Origin: Dendrolimus kikuchii
Lineage: Eukaryota; Arthropoda; Insecta; Lepidoptera; Lasiocampidae
DNA length: 64,000 nucleotides
Assembly (NCBI GenBank): GCA_019925095.2
Contig: CM034401.1
Span: forward strand, 12,870,338 to 12,934,337
Reading direction: 5' to 3'
Shown here: in pieces, positions 1 to 11,333 of the stretch
How the letters are laid out: each line of letters starts with the position of its first letter
How positions within the stretch are numbered: the first letter of the stretch is position 1
Notes under the pieces: model-generated
What the model saw: only the letters and a program-made list of their open reading frames with translations
Databases searched by the model: none
What the model was told of the DNA's origin: nothing
Translations under genes and position numbers: made by a program

Positions 1-1276
1 AATATGTATGCATATATCAGTCGTCAAACTTATACATTGAGTACGAGACAGCAAGTTTGAAATTTTTATACACTAGTAAGTAGTCCCGAGAACAATGTCT
101 TTCGGGAGATGTTGTGTCGATATCTTTTCCTTATTTCATCTTTTAAGATGTTTTACGAGACACGTAAGGATTTTAGTTCAATTGATTCATATATCACTGT
201 TTAAATGTGCTTCAAATTGTATTTATTTTCAAAAAAGATATATTAATTGGGATTTATTTCTTTAATGACATTAATTCGGATGCCATCTGTTGTTGTAATT
301 TTTTACCGTAAAATACAAATGGAGGAATGTTAAGAGCAAGGCACACATAATGAAGAACTGTCAATTAGATAAAAGCGCAACTACAACTGCAAAATGTGAC
401 AAAAATATTTTAATGCGAAAAACCGAAGGTTTTATTTGTAGGTAGTTTATATTTTATGTACTTTAAATAAGAAGAGATTTTTATAGCATTTGTTCTCGAC
501 AAGTTTATATCAACACCAGTACAAATAATAACTTGACTAAGCACATGCTAGCATTTTTGCTAACTTAGGGACATGACGTCAAAGGCGAAATTCATAATCG
601 ATTTTAACATAGTCGTTGATGAGTACTTCGTTTTAAAGGACTATAAAATTCGAGTATTTATTTCGGGCAATGGCGTCAGTCCCATTATTAGGTAAATTAA
701 TTTTTTATAACGTAATCGTGAGTCCAGTTGGAATTACCATTAAAAGAACATTATTTAGGTTATTACTAGGTTATTTGTGTATAGAATCCTATTCAATTAT
801 AATTAACCTAATGATGCATTGAATCTCCCAAGCGGCCATTGGCCACACACTCATATTGGCCACAACCAAGTTTTTAAAATATTAAAAAAATATATATTTT
901 TAAGTATCTTATTGGTTGGTAGCTATACTGATAATAATTAATGAATCATATTGTCTGAAAATGAAAGATTTAGTACGAGTTTTCGAAAAACTTGGTCGTG
1001 GACAATGATGCGCTCAAGAAATTCATTCATCTATGTGCATCTGGATCTATTTATCAGTCCGATCATTGCCGCTATGCATAATTAATATTTTTTTATATCA
1101 TACATAAGACATTTAGTTGTCTATATCAACTATTTCTATTTTCATTATAAATTGATAAGCTTTAATTCAGAGGTAGAATACTGACTTTTTATTAATATTT
1201 GTGAGAAAGAAGACTTAGAGGGTATGTCACTACATGCTTCTTCATTAGCAGGGATGAAAGTCACGTGAGAAAAATA
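1..1276. other. AT-rich non-coding stretch
   Basis: I see no gene, RNA gene or recognisable repeat here. The sequence is AT-rich with scattered short A and T runs and stops in all frames. Confidence 0.5.
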
Positions 1277-1435
1277 ATGTTAAACTGGAAGACTGACGGA
1301 CACAAATGTAAAGATAGACCAAAAAAGAGACGGATGGATTGTGTGATTTGTGGTGTGACAGATGACGTATGTCAGAATAGAGGGGTATGGAATGAAAGAC
1401 ATCTGTGGCGACCCAAAATAATTAGGAGAATGTGA
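1277..1435 (+). pseudogene. RTE-like LINE reverse transcriptase C-terminal remnant
   Basis: The + frame reads DRPKKRRMDCVICGVTDDV and then QNRGVWNERHLW. This matches the usual end of RTE-type LINE polyproteins, which have a GRPKKRWMDCV-like basic motif, a V(T/N)DE(M/V) motif and a DRxxW motif before the stop. No reverse transcriptase catalytic part is present. The ORF stops at 1435 and nothing upstream extends the frame, so this is a short decayed 3' piece. A related piece in the opposite orientation lies at about 61200-61425. The clade is inferred from motif recall only. Confidence 0.5.
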
Positions 1436-2256
1436 AAGAAAAGAAGAAAAAAGAGAAACCGATTTTTTATTATTATTTAACATCTGCGATGTTTTTCTTA
1501 TTCTAACTCACGTTAATATTAACATTTAAATTATGATTTTTAAATTAGGACAAGTTAAGGTAAATAATACTAATTATTACACAACCCTAAATTGTCTTTA
1601 TGTATCCAAGTTTTATAACTTCCAAAAGCAGTTCAAACTACCAGAGTTCTACTTCAAAGCCTCGATGGCTTTATACAACGCTATCGAATTAACTGTCTCT
1701 AAATGGACGAAATAATCTTGGAAAGTTAATCTTTATTTAATTGGAAAAGTTTTCTTTGGGCAGCTGTAGCTCTGAATGTAAAGGGTATTAGGTCTAAAGT
1801 ATCGGAACATACATATATTGTATTATATGTCGAGACAGATACAAATTTTTGGTCTTAAAATCTGGTGTTGGCGTTGAATGCTAAAAATTCCGTGGACAGC
1901 TTGCCGAACGAATACCTCCACACTAGAAGAGTTTAAAAATGGAGATTACCAGTTATCACAGTATACCGAAAATGGGTACTAGAGTAATTTGGCCATTTAT
2001 CCCGCAAGAAACCAGACAACATGGAGAGGCTTGTGGTCACTGGGAAAGTTGAAGGCAAGAGATATTATGATCTTCAAATAAGTGGATTGATTAGGCAAAA
2101 ATGTCGATATAATTGACTCCCACCATGTTTAAAATCGATCTCGGTGGAGGAGAACAATTATTCACTGCCCTCAAAGTCACGATTCTCAGCACTGAGGAAA
2201 CGACTTATGAGAATATAATAACGTTTTAAATAGTAAATAGTGTTGATTCAATAGAA
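1436..2256. other. Non-coding stretch
   Basis: No supportable gene is visible. A 60-codon ORF at 1533-1715 has no domain, signal or codon bias and looks like chance. Confidence 0.4.
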
Positions 2257-2470
2257 AACGCATCCGCGTGTTATTTGCATAACGTGAGTTTAAGTCCTGG
2301 GAGAGGACATGCGTTGCTTAGACTGTTTTTATAATCTAATGTGCATATTATTACTGTCATCACAACAATATGTGCTAACGATAAAGAAAAGGCCAATCTA
2401 ATTCAGATAAGCGTGGCGGGTTACCTTATGTTCCCGTGAAATATGACAGTCCGAATCTAGTAGTGAGACC
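2257..2470 (+). repeat. tRNA-like SINE, family A (degenerate copy)
   Basis: The segment aligns by eye with the better copy at 5242-5465. Both have a CGC(A/G)TCCG block, a degenerate B box (GAGTTTAAGTCCT), a CATGC block, then the body word TAATGTGCATATT and GTGCTAACG. The 5' tRNA-like A box is lost here. Confidence 0.5.
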
Positions 2471-2611
2471 GTTACGGGTTATTATAATTATTAATCCAAA
2501 TTGAATTTTCGGTTTAGACTTGGAAAGAACGTCGTAATGTAGGACAAAACAGTTTTACGATAAAGTATACCAAGCCTTGATGAGGGCTGTATATTGAGTA
2601 CATTTATGAGC

Positions 2612-2739
2612 GGTTCCTATATCTTACTAACCATTCAATTGCCTTACAAACGGTTAGAATTTGACATAAGCTCCGTAGAAGTAATATCAAATTCCTACAC
2701 ATGGTAAGAGGAGCTAATAAATAGTGAGATATAGGAACC
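2612..2739. mobile_element. Short MITE, family D
   Basis: A 128-bp palindromic unit begins GGTTCCTATATCTTACTA and ends with the near-exact inverse of that sequence. Related copies lie at 11199-11333, 27694-27816, 53262-53386, 55188-55302 and, partly, 60425-60536. It has no coding capacity. Terminal inverted repeats in several copies of similar length fit a miniature inverted-repeat element. The parent transposon is not identified. Confidence 0.65.
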
Positions 2740-3299
2740 TATCCATGACTCAGTGGAGTAGATTGAGTCAGTAGAATATATTAAGTCAGTTGAGTAGATT
2801 CACTACAAATACAGTTTCCAGCAACATCTAAGATTAGAAATCGCCATTTTAAAATCAAGGCCTCTGAGGGAATTGTGAAACAAGACACTTTCTCGCTTCA
2901 TTTTTAGTTGAACTTTCGAACGATCAAAAGCAATAATAAAGTTACAAAGCGAATATGGAATTTCATCTATAGCTCGCTCTCTACAGACAACTATTTTTCA
3001 AATATAAATATCAAACAATGTCGAAAAAAATGTTAATTAATAATCTTTGAATAGATTTACATAGGTGGACCTACACAGAGAGCAGATTTCAGGTAGATGA
3101 AAATTTATACATAACATTCTTAGTATACGTTTATCATGTATTGTTAGTTGAACGGATTGCAGCTTTCATATATCTATATTAAATTGATACTCATAAATTA
3201 CTCCTCTGCTACTAATATAAGTCTCAGTCTCGGTAAATTTTGCTCTATATTTAGTCCTCATTGTATAGAAGTACCAATATAGGTGATAGTAAAATGGAA
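2740..3299. other. Non-coding stretch
   Basis: No gene seen. A short region near 2755-2810 repeats GAGTAGATT and AGTCAGT words several times, but it is too short and irregular to call a satellite. Confidence 0.4.
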
Positions 3300-3880
3300 T
3301 TCTTCCTTTTTACACTACCTCTTGCGCAGGTCATGCGCAGAAGAACGACGCGCCATTTTGACTCTTATAAACAAAAGTTTTTGACGCAAAATGTCAACAG
3401 TTTTATTTAAATACTTTGTAATTTTTTACATTAAGTATAAGCAAATAATGATTACATTATATACAGAAGTATTCAACTAGTCACATCCTACAAAAATACA
3501 ACTGAAATAAATTCTAGAGTAAGTTTTATTAAAAATTACTCTCACGTAAAAAGAACATAAAGCAGGGAAATTGTTTATATGATGTTTCCTATTTCATACC
3601 ACTCAACTGGTGGGGCGCGGCGCGGTACAGTTGTGTTGAAAAAGCACGGTCATTTATCATGCGCGCGGGGGGCACCTGTAGCGTGCGCGTTTTTTGCTAC
3701 ATACCGCGTGTAGTTGGCGCGGCGAGCGTGTGACGCGCGGCGTCGCGTGTACTGCTGCGGGTAGACTGCCGGCCGCCGCCCCGCGCGCCGCACCGCCGCG
3801 CGCCATCGACCGGCGACACCCGCGCGCCACGCCACACTTCTCAAAAACTCTTGTTATTCGCGATTCGCGGAACAATTAAT
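3300..3880. promoter_or_regulatory. CpG-rich island, candidate promoter or first exon
   Basis: In an AT-rich background, 3608-3870 is very GC-rich and dense in CG dinucleotides, with runs such as GCGCGCCGCACCGCCGCGCG. About 270 bp to its left, 3320-3352 holds two GCGCA words (TGCGCAGG, ATGCGCAG) and CGCGCCATTTTG, which resemble NRF1-like and YY1/Pho-like sites of housekeeping promoters. Overlapping 60-70-codon ORFs on both strands are expected from high GC and are not called genes. No strong donor ties it to a transcript, so strand and target gene are unknown. A diverged CG-rich repeat is an alternative. Confidence 0.4.
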
Positions 3881-5241
3881 GCGATTGGACCTTATTCCAG
3901 AATACCCCTCCACAGCCAACTTTATCGTACGAACAAATAAGTTCAACTTTAACACTTTATCCCTGAGTTCTATCAAGGTGAATGTTTGGAGTTTTTACAA
4001 AGAGTAAAACCTTAGTAATGTGACTGTAGACGTGAAAGAAGTTTGTTGAAATGTTCGTTTCTTTTTTACTATTTTGGTAATAAACAAACAACATGATGTT
4101 TAGTATACCTATATTTATTTTGATAATGGCGACAAACATTTTCTACAAGAAAAAGTAAATTTGAATGACTCTTGGCTCATCAACAAATTTAGTATACTTC
4201 TGATAACAGATATGCGATAGTTACAACATTATATATAAGAATTATTCCGTAAATTAGATAGGTTCAACACAATATGGAAAGAAGGAAAGGAAATATTTAT
4301 TTCCAATCGCGACTCACACAATACAAACTAATAAGAAAATAACAATCAATGAAAGCCGAAATTTATGAAATGAGGTTGGCACTCAGTCTGTCGCTGTGAA
4401 ACATGTTCCGACACAGCACTGATTTTCAGTGCCCACCTCCAAAATCTCATATGTCCTAAGACCCAAAGTAACTTTAGTAGTAAGTAACTTTAAACTATTA
4501 CATTAATTATCATTAATACATACAAAGTGTAAACGTATGTAAACAAAATTGCGAGATTTTTAATTTAAGAGTCTCTAGTAATTTGGTGTAAAATCATGCT
4601 GTTTGCACTTCTTGCGTTCAAATTAATTTAAATAATTAATAAAAAACAAAACAATTTAAATAATTCAAATAAATTTTATTTGAAATCAAAGGCCTTTGAA
4701 ATGTTTAAAAATAACAAAATGCGAAAGTAATTATTTCAAAAATCAGTTAGGTTTTTTAATAAATATGTTTTTATAGCAAAATTGTTAAAAAAAAATCATA
4801 CCAAAAAACTTACTCGCATACGTGTAATTATATGCGTAATTAATAGTCACGCGATAAATTATAGTTAGTCAGTGCAAGCTTGGGAAATTAATTTTCTTAG
4901 AGCATTGTTTCAACATCCTAGGTTTTGCATAAAATTTAAGATTAATTTTATTCAGAGGCAAAATTGGGCACCTCTTGTCCAAGTCCGTATCAATAAATAA
5001 AATAAGTAGTTTTAATTAAGTAGCATTGTTATTTATCCCCCTTTAAATAAGTCTTAAAGTAAACTTTATTTCTTTAAAATTTTGTTAATAAAATAGTTAC
5101 TTGTAATGTTTTAGTGAAAACTTCTACCACATTAGTAATTTTTAAAATCAACTGTTTTTAAATTCATTTGCCATTCTTTAGAGAGTAAATTAATATTGAT
5201 TTAAGGAGGAGATGGCATTTCGAAAGTAACTAATTAAAAAG
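3881..5241. other. AT-rich non-coding stretch
   Basis: I see no gene or clear repeat boundary. The region has many homopolymer A/T runs and no long open frame. Confidence 0.4.
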
Positions 5242-5465
5242 CCGTGGTAGCTTAGTGGCTAGCGCACGCGTCCGGAATTCAAAGGGCGTGGGTTTGAATA
5301 CTGGCCAGAAAGCATGCTCCTCTTAGACCGTTTTCTCACCTAATGTGCATATTGTCATAGTTACCTGGTGCTAACGGCGAAGGAATACATTGTGTTGAAA
5401 CCTGTACATTGAGATAACCTATAAGTTAAACCCGCTAATCTGCCTTGGAAAAGAGTGGCGTGTAC
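5242..5465 (+). repeat. tRNA-derived SINE, family A
   Basis: The head reads GCCGTGGTAGCTTAGTGGCT, with an A-box-like TAGCTTAGTGG, and 40 bp later GTGGGTTTGAATACT, a B-box-like block. It is a tRNA-like head about 70 bp long. It continues without a break into a body shared with the copy at 2257-2470, so it is a SINE and not a functional tRNA gene. The cloverleaf cannot be closed because the 3' acceptor half is absent. Confidence 0.65.
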
Positions 5466-5532
5466 ACTATTCATTCCACTTTTAAATTCCCATTTATAGG
5501 TGAAATGTAGAACCTGAGCTCAACAATGGGAC

Positions 5533-5665
5533 TTTTTTTTTGCATGAGTTCAGCAAACAGGCAGATGGCCCCCTGATGGAAAGCGGTTACTATCGCCTAT
5601 GGACATTTGTAACACCGAAAGATGCTACCAATGTGCTACCGCTCTCTAAATGGAGGCTGAAACTG
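5533..5665 (-). repeat. LINE/SINE 3' tail fragment with poly(A)
   Basis: On the + strand it begins with a T run and then GAGTTCAGCAAACAGGCAGA, ACCATCGCC-type and GGACATTTG words. This is the inverted 3' end of the repeat family described at 59219-59530. Only the A-tail-proximal ~130 bp remain. Confidence 0.6.
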
Positions 5666-5702
5666 GACTTATGTGTTGTTATTACATAATTATATATATT
5701 TA

Positions 5703-6122
5703 CTAGAGTATGCCCGTGACTGCCTCCACGGTTTACTTGAAATTCCCGTGGGATTCCCGGGACACAAAGTACCGCAGCATTTGAAAAACGATGTAAGCTA
5801 CCGTTTTAGTGAAAAATGTGTTGGAATAAGCTAATTTTTATACACCCGAACAAATATAAATCGCTACCGGGAAAATTCTAACGAGATTCCCAGGATAAAA
5901 AGTAGCGAAAATTTTAAGTCTAAGAATTTGCTGTCGACCAGCGAAAACTGCATCGAAATCAGCCCAATACTTTTTACGGGAATCCCGAACCAACAGACAA
6001 ATCGACGAACAGACAAGAACTGAAAAAATTTCTCCATCGTTTATATACATCTATTCCAGTTGCTTTCTTTAAAATAACTTCAATGTACAGGCGGCATGTT
6101 TAATATTTTATAATATTATAGA
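5703..6122 (-). mobile_element. Non-autonomous Helitron-like element, family H
   Basis: Read on the minus strand it starts TCTATAATATTATAAAA after an A and ends GGGCATACTCTAG before a T. These are the A|TC...CTAG|T borders expected of Helitrons. No RepHel coding sequence is present. Internal words such as TTCCCGTGGGATTCCCGGG and GCATCGAAATCAGCCCA recur in copies at 13975-14166, 27130-27429, 53630-54110 and 57732-58089. Assignment rests on termini and copy number. The minus-strand 70-codon ORF inside it is passenger. Confidence 0.6.
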
Positions 6123-6644
6123 TAGTATAACTAATTAAAATGTATATATCTAATTATTTTACTATACGAGTGTACCTTAACTCGATATGAGTTTTCGTTG
6201 CAAGTAATTAAAGTAAGAACGCCGTAGCAACGTAGCAACAGAGTCGTAGTAGTGTAGCTCAGCAGCGCGTAGCGCCGGCTGTTGAGAGAAAATTAAACAA
6301 ACTGTTGGCCGATAAGAGGATGTTTCCGTAAACATTTTAGTTAAATTAATGAACCTTCTAACACTTTGGTTTTGGTTTCGTTAGGTCAATGATATACCCG
6401 GTTTTATAGGCTTTAACTAACTAAAGTCACTATAAACAATCAGATCAACTATGAACAATGTACGTTCTATGTTACAAAAAGTCATAGGCTCTTTGATTAT
6501 AAACGTGCAATGAGGCATGACGATATGTGGTAACTGTAGCAATACACAGCTCTTATTATGTTTTAAAATTAATCACAATTATCTATATCATGATATTTTA
6601 AAAGAAAAATTTCATCATATTTTAGAATTTATTTAGAATTAGCT
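6123..6644. other. Non-coding stretch
   Basis: No gene seen. A short GC-richer patch lies at 6220-6290 with repeated GTAGCAAC and AGCGC words but no coding signal. Confidence 0.4.
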
Positions 6645-6885
6645 GTGCCCCTCGCTTCGTTGACCTGGGATTTGTAATTTTTTTAATCATCAGCAGACAA
6701 ACAAATACTTTGTATATCCCCAAATTAAATAAGTTACGCTTATGTTATGGGTAATACCTATACAACGGAGCACTCTGCGGCTGATCCCAGACACCCAGAC
6801 CATAGTAAATAACGAAATAACGGAAAATTATTTTTCTTTTAAATCCAGAGCCAGGAATCGAACCCGGTTTGATTTGAACATTGTA
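6645..6885 (-). repeat. tRNA-like SINE, family B (reverse copy)
   Basis: The + strand shows ATCCCAGACACCCAGACCATA, AGTAAATAACG and a terminal CAGGAATCGAACCCGGTTT, which is an inverted B box (GGTTCGATTCCTG). The same blocks occur at 22880-23090, 28700-29045 and 56905-57055. A short Helitron-like CCCCTCGCTTCG fragment abuts its left end at 6645-6690. Confidence 0.55.
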
Positions 6886-7989
6886 TTCATATTATTTTCT
6901 TAACACTGCAAAATATCAAAATTAATTATACATAGTTTTAAAGACAGATACCTATTGGTATCGCTAACATTTTTATCAAAATTCATTGAGCCATTTCAAA
7001 GTCTAGCAAAGAGGCAGCGTCAGAAATAAACATTCTAAAAACGATCAATTAGGTATGATTGGTATAAAATACAATAGAAGTTTTGACTTGACTACTGCCA
7101 TTTATTTTAAAATAACACAAACATTGCAACATCATTCGTATACACGTATAGTTTTTATGAAATGTATTTTATTACCGATACTGGAATAAAAATATTAAAT
7201 ATTTTATTATGACTTGATAAGAATTTAATCCAGATTATCCTTTGGAGTAACAGGTGCTGTCTGATTGATCACGCCGTCCAAATGGCGTTCCGCCGAAAAA
7301 CTAATCACGTTGTAATATTTAATAATGTCTATAAGAAATTCCGCTTAAGACACCTGAGCTTTGTTCTGAGATCCGAAAGCTTGTTTTATAAATATTAACA
7401 CTTAGTTAATCATGCGCTACTATTAAATAACTTTGCAGACAAAGGCTTTTGTTTACGAAATATAGTTGAAGAATTGAATTTTTTGTATTTGCGTTTTGCA
7501 AGTGATAACTTCTTATGGGAGGGTAAACCGCTGCGTTACGTAACGCGTTACGGCGCCAGTCTGTCTGGCTTCCCTTTCTCTCACGCATACGGCAGCGGTA
7601 GGCAGGCTCCTCCTCTTTGACTCTAACCAGCGGTAGACGTAACCGGCGGTAGACGTATTTCGGTAATTAGATTAAATAATTATGCCAATAATGTACATAC
7701 ACAAAATTCTATTTACATATTCAAGAATTGTATCTAAGAATAAAATATATTTTATAATCAATAAAAGATTTTATTAATAAATAACCTTTCCTTACATTAT
7801 CGTATTAATAAAATAAAATATAATTTAAGTAATAACGTAAGCTTTTGTCAAGTTAAACAATTTCAATATTAAATAGTTCAACTTAGGTTAGTTTAAGTTA
7901 TCACTTCTGTCGGGCAATCCGGGACGCACACGTTTTTTTTTAAGTTCTCTCTAAGTTAATCTCACAATTTATTCATAATCATTTGAATT
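6886..7989. other. Non-coding stretch
   Basis: No gene is supported. A GC-richer patch at 7520-7660 contains two near-repeats of GCGGTAGACGTA(A/T) but no domain-like ORF. Confidence 0.4.
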
Positions 7990-7995
7990 CCTTTC

Positions 7996-8226
7996 CTATA
8001 GGACTATGTACCCCTTTTCTCTGTTCACCTTGAAATTTTTATTATCGTATTTTGCTGACATCAGAGGGCCTAAAGCGAGCGTTTCGCAGATTCGTATGAC
8101 GAAAATGACAAGTATCAAAACAATTTGGAACCTTAGGTATACATTTTCTGGTATATTTATACAAGTGTTAATTTCACTTAATGATTCTTCAAAGGTAGTC
8201 ACTTTAGGCCCTTGGCCTTTCTAATC
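7996..8226 (-). CDS. Candidate exon of a membrane protein (unconfirmed)
   Basis: On the minus strand an open frame follows a GATTAG acceptor-like end near 8222 and runs about 72 codons to a stop at 7996. It holds a hydrophobic stretch (RFQIVLILVIFVIRI) that could span a membrane, after an acidic N-terminal part (TTFEESLSEIN). A possible AAG|GTGAAC donor lies inside at about 8032. Transmembrane exons of this size occur in multi-exon insect chemoreceptor genes, but I cannot identify a family and see no partner exon nearby. The + strand is open over almost the same span, which weakens the case. Treat this as a lead only. Confidence 0.22.
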
Positions 8227-8332
8227 TTTTCCTACGTTTGTCTTATCAAAATCTGTATAAATACGTAGCAAGTGTCAGATATTCATAGTCTTCCTTTATT
8301 TTTCTAAAAGGGTGTTATAAAATATTTTCAAG

Positions 8333-8446
8333 ACCGGCAGCGCGTTGGTGACATTTCTGGTTTTGCAAATGTCCATAGGCGACGGTGACAACTTTCCATC
8401 AGATGGGACGTCTGCCTGTCTGCCGTATTCGAGCTACATAAAAATC
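8333..8446 (+). repeat. LINE 3' tail fragment
   Basis: The segment reads TTGCAAATGTCCATAGGCGA, then CATCAGATGGGACGTCTGCC, matching the 3' end shared by the tail family in this window. Confidence 0.55.
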
Positions 8447-10037
8447 ATGGATACTTAAGTTCAAGTATAACGTTCAAGCAAACACTTCAGCCCTCGGCCT
8501 CACCAACTACTAGTTTTTTGTCGGACGCGAAACAATAATAGTTTTGTCTTGTTTTTTTCTAAAGAAATCATATGATAAAAAATCGTTTTAGAAAACCAGC
8601 AATAGCCAGTCTCAACTGTAATCTCACGCTTTATATTGATGTGCCCTAATAAAAGCCAAATATTGCGCTTGCCTCATATGAAGATGTTATATGTTGCAGG
8701 ATTCGACAAATATCGGTTGAAAATTCACATATTTTATTTACAACATTTACAAACGCCAGATATCGACAAAAAACTCAGTCATTCACACTAAAGTAATACC
8801 GTTTAACACGCACCAGCCGTAATTAGATTATCACTTCGAGTTCACTTTTGAATGATGCTTCTATCACAAATTAAATACAACTGCCTACCATTCTCCACTG
8901 AGGCCCTTTTTATTTGTACAGCATCTGAATAGAAACCACTACAATGTAAATCATTAAAAAACACACGAATCTTTTTCGATTCACAACTACACGGGAACAA
9001 TACAGTGGATTAAATAACCTTAAATTGAAAAGTTATAAACAGTAGGATTTGCAGAATGCCACATGCGTGTGTTAGATTTTGAATTGGGTTGAATAGGTAA
9101 ATATATAAACACATAATTAATTTTTGATGTTTATACCAGCAGTGTTTTATTTATTTCACAACATTAAAAGACATTTTATGGATATTTTACTTTAAGTTAG
9201 ATATTTCTATTAAAAACCAGTAAAACAAGAGAGGTCTTAATTACATTATTTATTTTATATAACGTGATAAAGAGTATACGTTAACAATAAGATAAAAGAA
9301 TCTTATATTCTTAATTTCCGTACTCTTTTCCAATACCAGCAGTCACCGTAATTACTATGCTTGATAACATTCGACATGGCTTCGCCGTGTTCGACACAAT
9401 AACACCGAACGATCCATGATGTATGGATCCATCTGATTTTAGTTTGACAATATAAGAGGAGGCGAAATCGCTTCCTTATTTATATTGTCAGACTAACAAC
9501 AAAGCGTTCACATTTTAGCAATCTTATAATCTAAAACTTATAGCAAAGGTTATGAAAAATCTTAAAACGATTTATCAAGTACCTAACTAATAATATGAAT
9601 CTTATCATATAAATAGGACCTAGTTTTTATTATAGTAAAACACACTACTTACTCGATGAATCAAGAGTAGGTATTCTGTAAAAAAAAGTACATTCAGTTC
9701 AACGTCACAACGCGCCTTATCATGGTAAATACATAACTTCATTTATTAAATATTTTCATATAATCTATCACGTGCAATGAAAATGTAGGTGATTAAGTTT
9801 GCTTAACAGGCGCATTGCAGTATTTTTTTTATCGATAAAGAAATTCCTTGGAATCCTCGTCGTTGGAATAATAGGTGTAATTTTACTAAGCTTGTGTACA
9901 TGTGCTGGTTCCATCAAAATAATATATTTAAAAGATATCACACTATATCATACTAATACAATGCATGCAAAAGAACATTGAAAAATAATATATAATATAT
10001 ACGTTTCTAATTATCATACATTTTGAACACATATATC
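8447..10037. other. Non-coding stretch with one small hairpin
   Basis: No gene is supported. At 9441-9494 an imperfect inverted repeat (AGTTTGACAATATAA paired with TTTATATTGTCAGACT, plus an inner GAGGAGGCGA/CGCTTCCTTA pairing) could form a 54-nt hairpin. The 60-codon ORF at 9799-9981 has one hydrophobic run but no splice or conservation support. Confidence 0.4.
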
Positions 10038-10334
10038 ATCCGTGCAGGAACGGAGAAAGAATAGAATTTCCTGTGTCCAGGCGGACAGTCGTAAGAGGCG
10101 ATAAAACAACCCACAGCCAGGTGGTAGGGTATTTGCCTACCACTGGTCTAGAGTATTTCGACATAACAACCTTGAGTTGTGTTCCGGCATTAGTGGCCAG
10201 GTTCCAGTCTCCCTTTAGAGACCATAAGTGAATTTGTAGCACCTTTGGTGTTGCAAATGTCCATAGGCGATGGTAACCGCTTTTCATCAAGTGGGTAGTC
10301 TGCCTGTCTGCTGAATTCGTACAATAAAAAAAAT
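10038..10334 (+). mobile_element. SINE-like retroposon, family C (full copy)
   Basis: It starts ATCCGTGCAGGAACGGAGAA and ends GAATTCGTACAATAAAAAAA, about 300 bp. It shares its 5' start with copies at 12275, 59219 and 46683 (reverse) and its whole body with 19367-19674 and 33310-33617. Common internal blocks are GTAAGAGGCGA, CCACAGCCAGGTGGTAGGG, GGTTCCAGTCTCCC and GTCCATAGGCGATGGTAACC. The roughly 100-codon minus-strand ORF is passenger. Confidence 0.7.
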
Positions 10335-11198
10335 CATCCGATTGAAATTCAATAAACACTAAACATTAGCTTATTTTCTATAACCACTAACAAACACCAC
10401 ATGCAATTTTGTTAATAAAGGATATGGGACACAGACATAGGTGAAAGATTAAATAATTATTTAATTTTATATACATGTAAAGAAACAAAACTTTTCGTCC
10501 AGTGGCCGGCAGGTTAAACGTTATAAGATTATGGATCATTGAGTACATTAATATAATAGAAGATTATGAATAGACAACTATCAATTATAGACAGAGAGAT
10601 AAAGTCGTCATAAAAATGTATATTTCAATTTGCGAAATCCAATTGTGTATTAATTGTAAACTATTTCGGCTATGTAAATACTTAACAGAAAATTATATAT
10701 TATATAAATGTGCAGGTCATTTAATTATCTTACCGACCCGTCAGTAATCACCATTAAGTTGCCATTTCAACGTTTATTTAGAATCTAAAGTAGTATATTT
10801 ATTTTCGTGAAACAGAAGTTACATTTTTTATGGTCAATTCTGAAATCTTGATCTGATACTTATTTATAAAGAAAAGAAACGTCGCATTAATAATTGTAAA
10901 AAAAAATCTATATAGCAAATGTCACAATAAATCTTTTTAAGAATTCGATATAACGCGACCTGTGTCTTCTCGCTGAGAATGAAATATTTCCGACATTTTT
11001 ATCGCGTCCCACTCGCCTCATACGTGATTTTGTATAAATTTTACATTTAGCAATAAAAATAATTGAACTTATATTAGAGTGGTTGCGTAGAGATATATAG
11101 TATTATCACAATGATATCAAGTTATAACATTGCCCCATTTTCGTTATGTCAAGACCTTGATTGTAACTTTCGTCATGGGTTTTGGCATGAACCTCTTA
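10335..11198. other. Non-coding stretch
   Basis: I see no gene or recognised repeat. AT-rich throughout. Confidence 0.4.
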
Positions 11199-11333
11199 GG
11201 ACCGATATATCTCACTACCTATTCATTCACTTACCTTACCATCAGTTGAATTTTCACATTAGATCTACGGAGCTTTTGGCAAATTTTAACCAATGATAAG
11301 GCAAATGCGCGGTCGGTTAGATATAGCAACCGG
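11199..11333. mobile_element. MITE, family D (diverged copy)
   Basis: GGACCGATATATCTCACTACC on the left is answered by GGTCGGTTAGATATAGCAACC on the right as an imperfect inverted repeat. The inner TTAACCAATGATAAGGCAAA block is shared with the copy at 55188. Confidence 0.5.

Noticed and set aside
3650..3879. Short genes in the GC-rich island
   Set aside because: Overlapping ORFs on both strands are expected from high GC. No start context, splice or motif supports any of them.
5242..5310. tRNA gene
   Set aside because: A- and B-box-like blocks exist, but the acceptor and 3' half do not close and the sequence runs into a SINE body shared with another copy.
10036..10359. 107-codon minus-strand gene
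   Set aside because: It lies wholly in a family C retroposon copy. Similar ORFs appear in other copies with disruptions.
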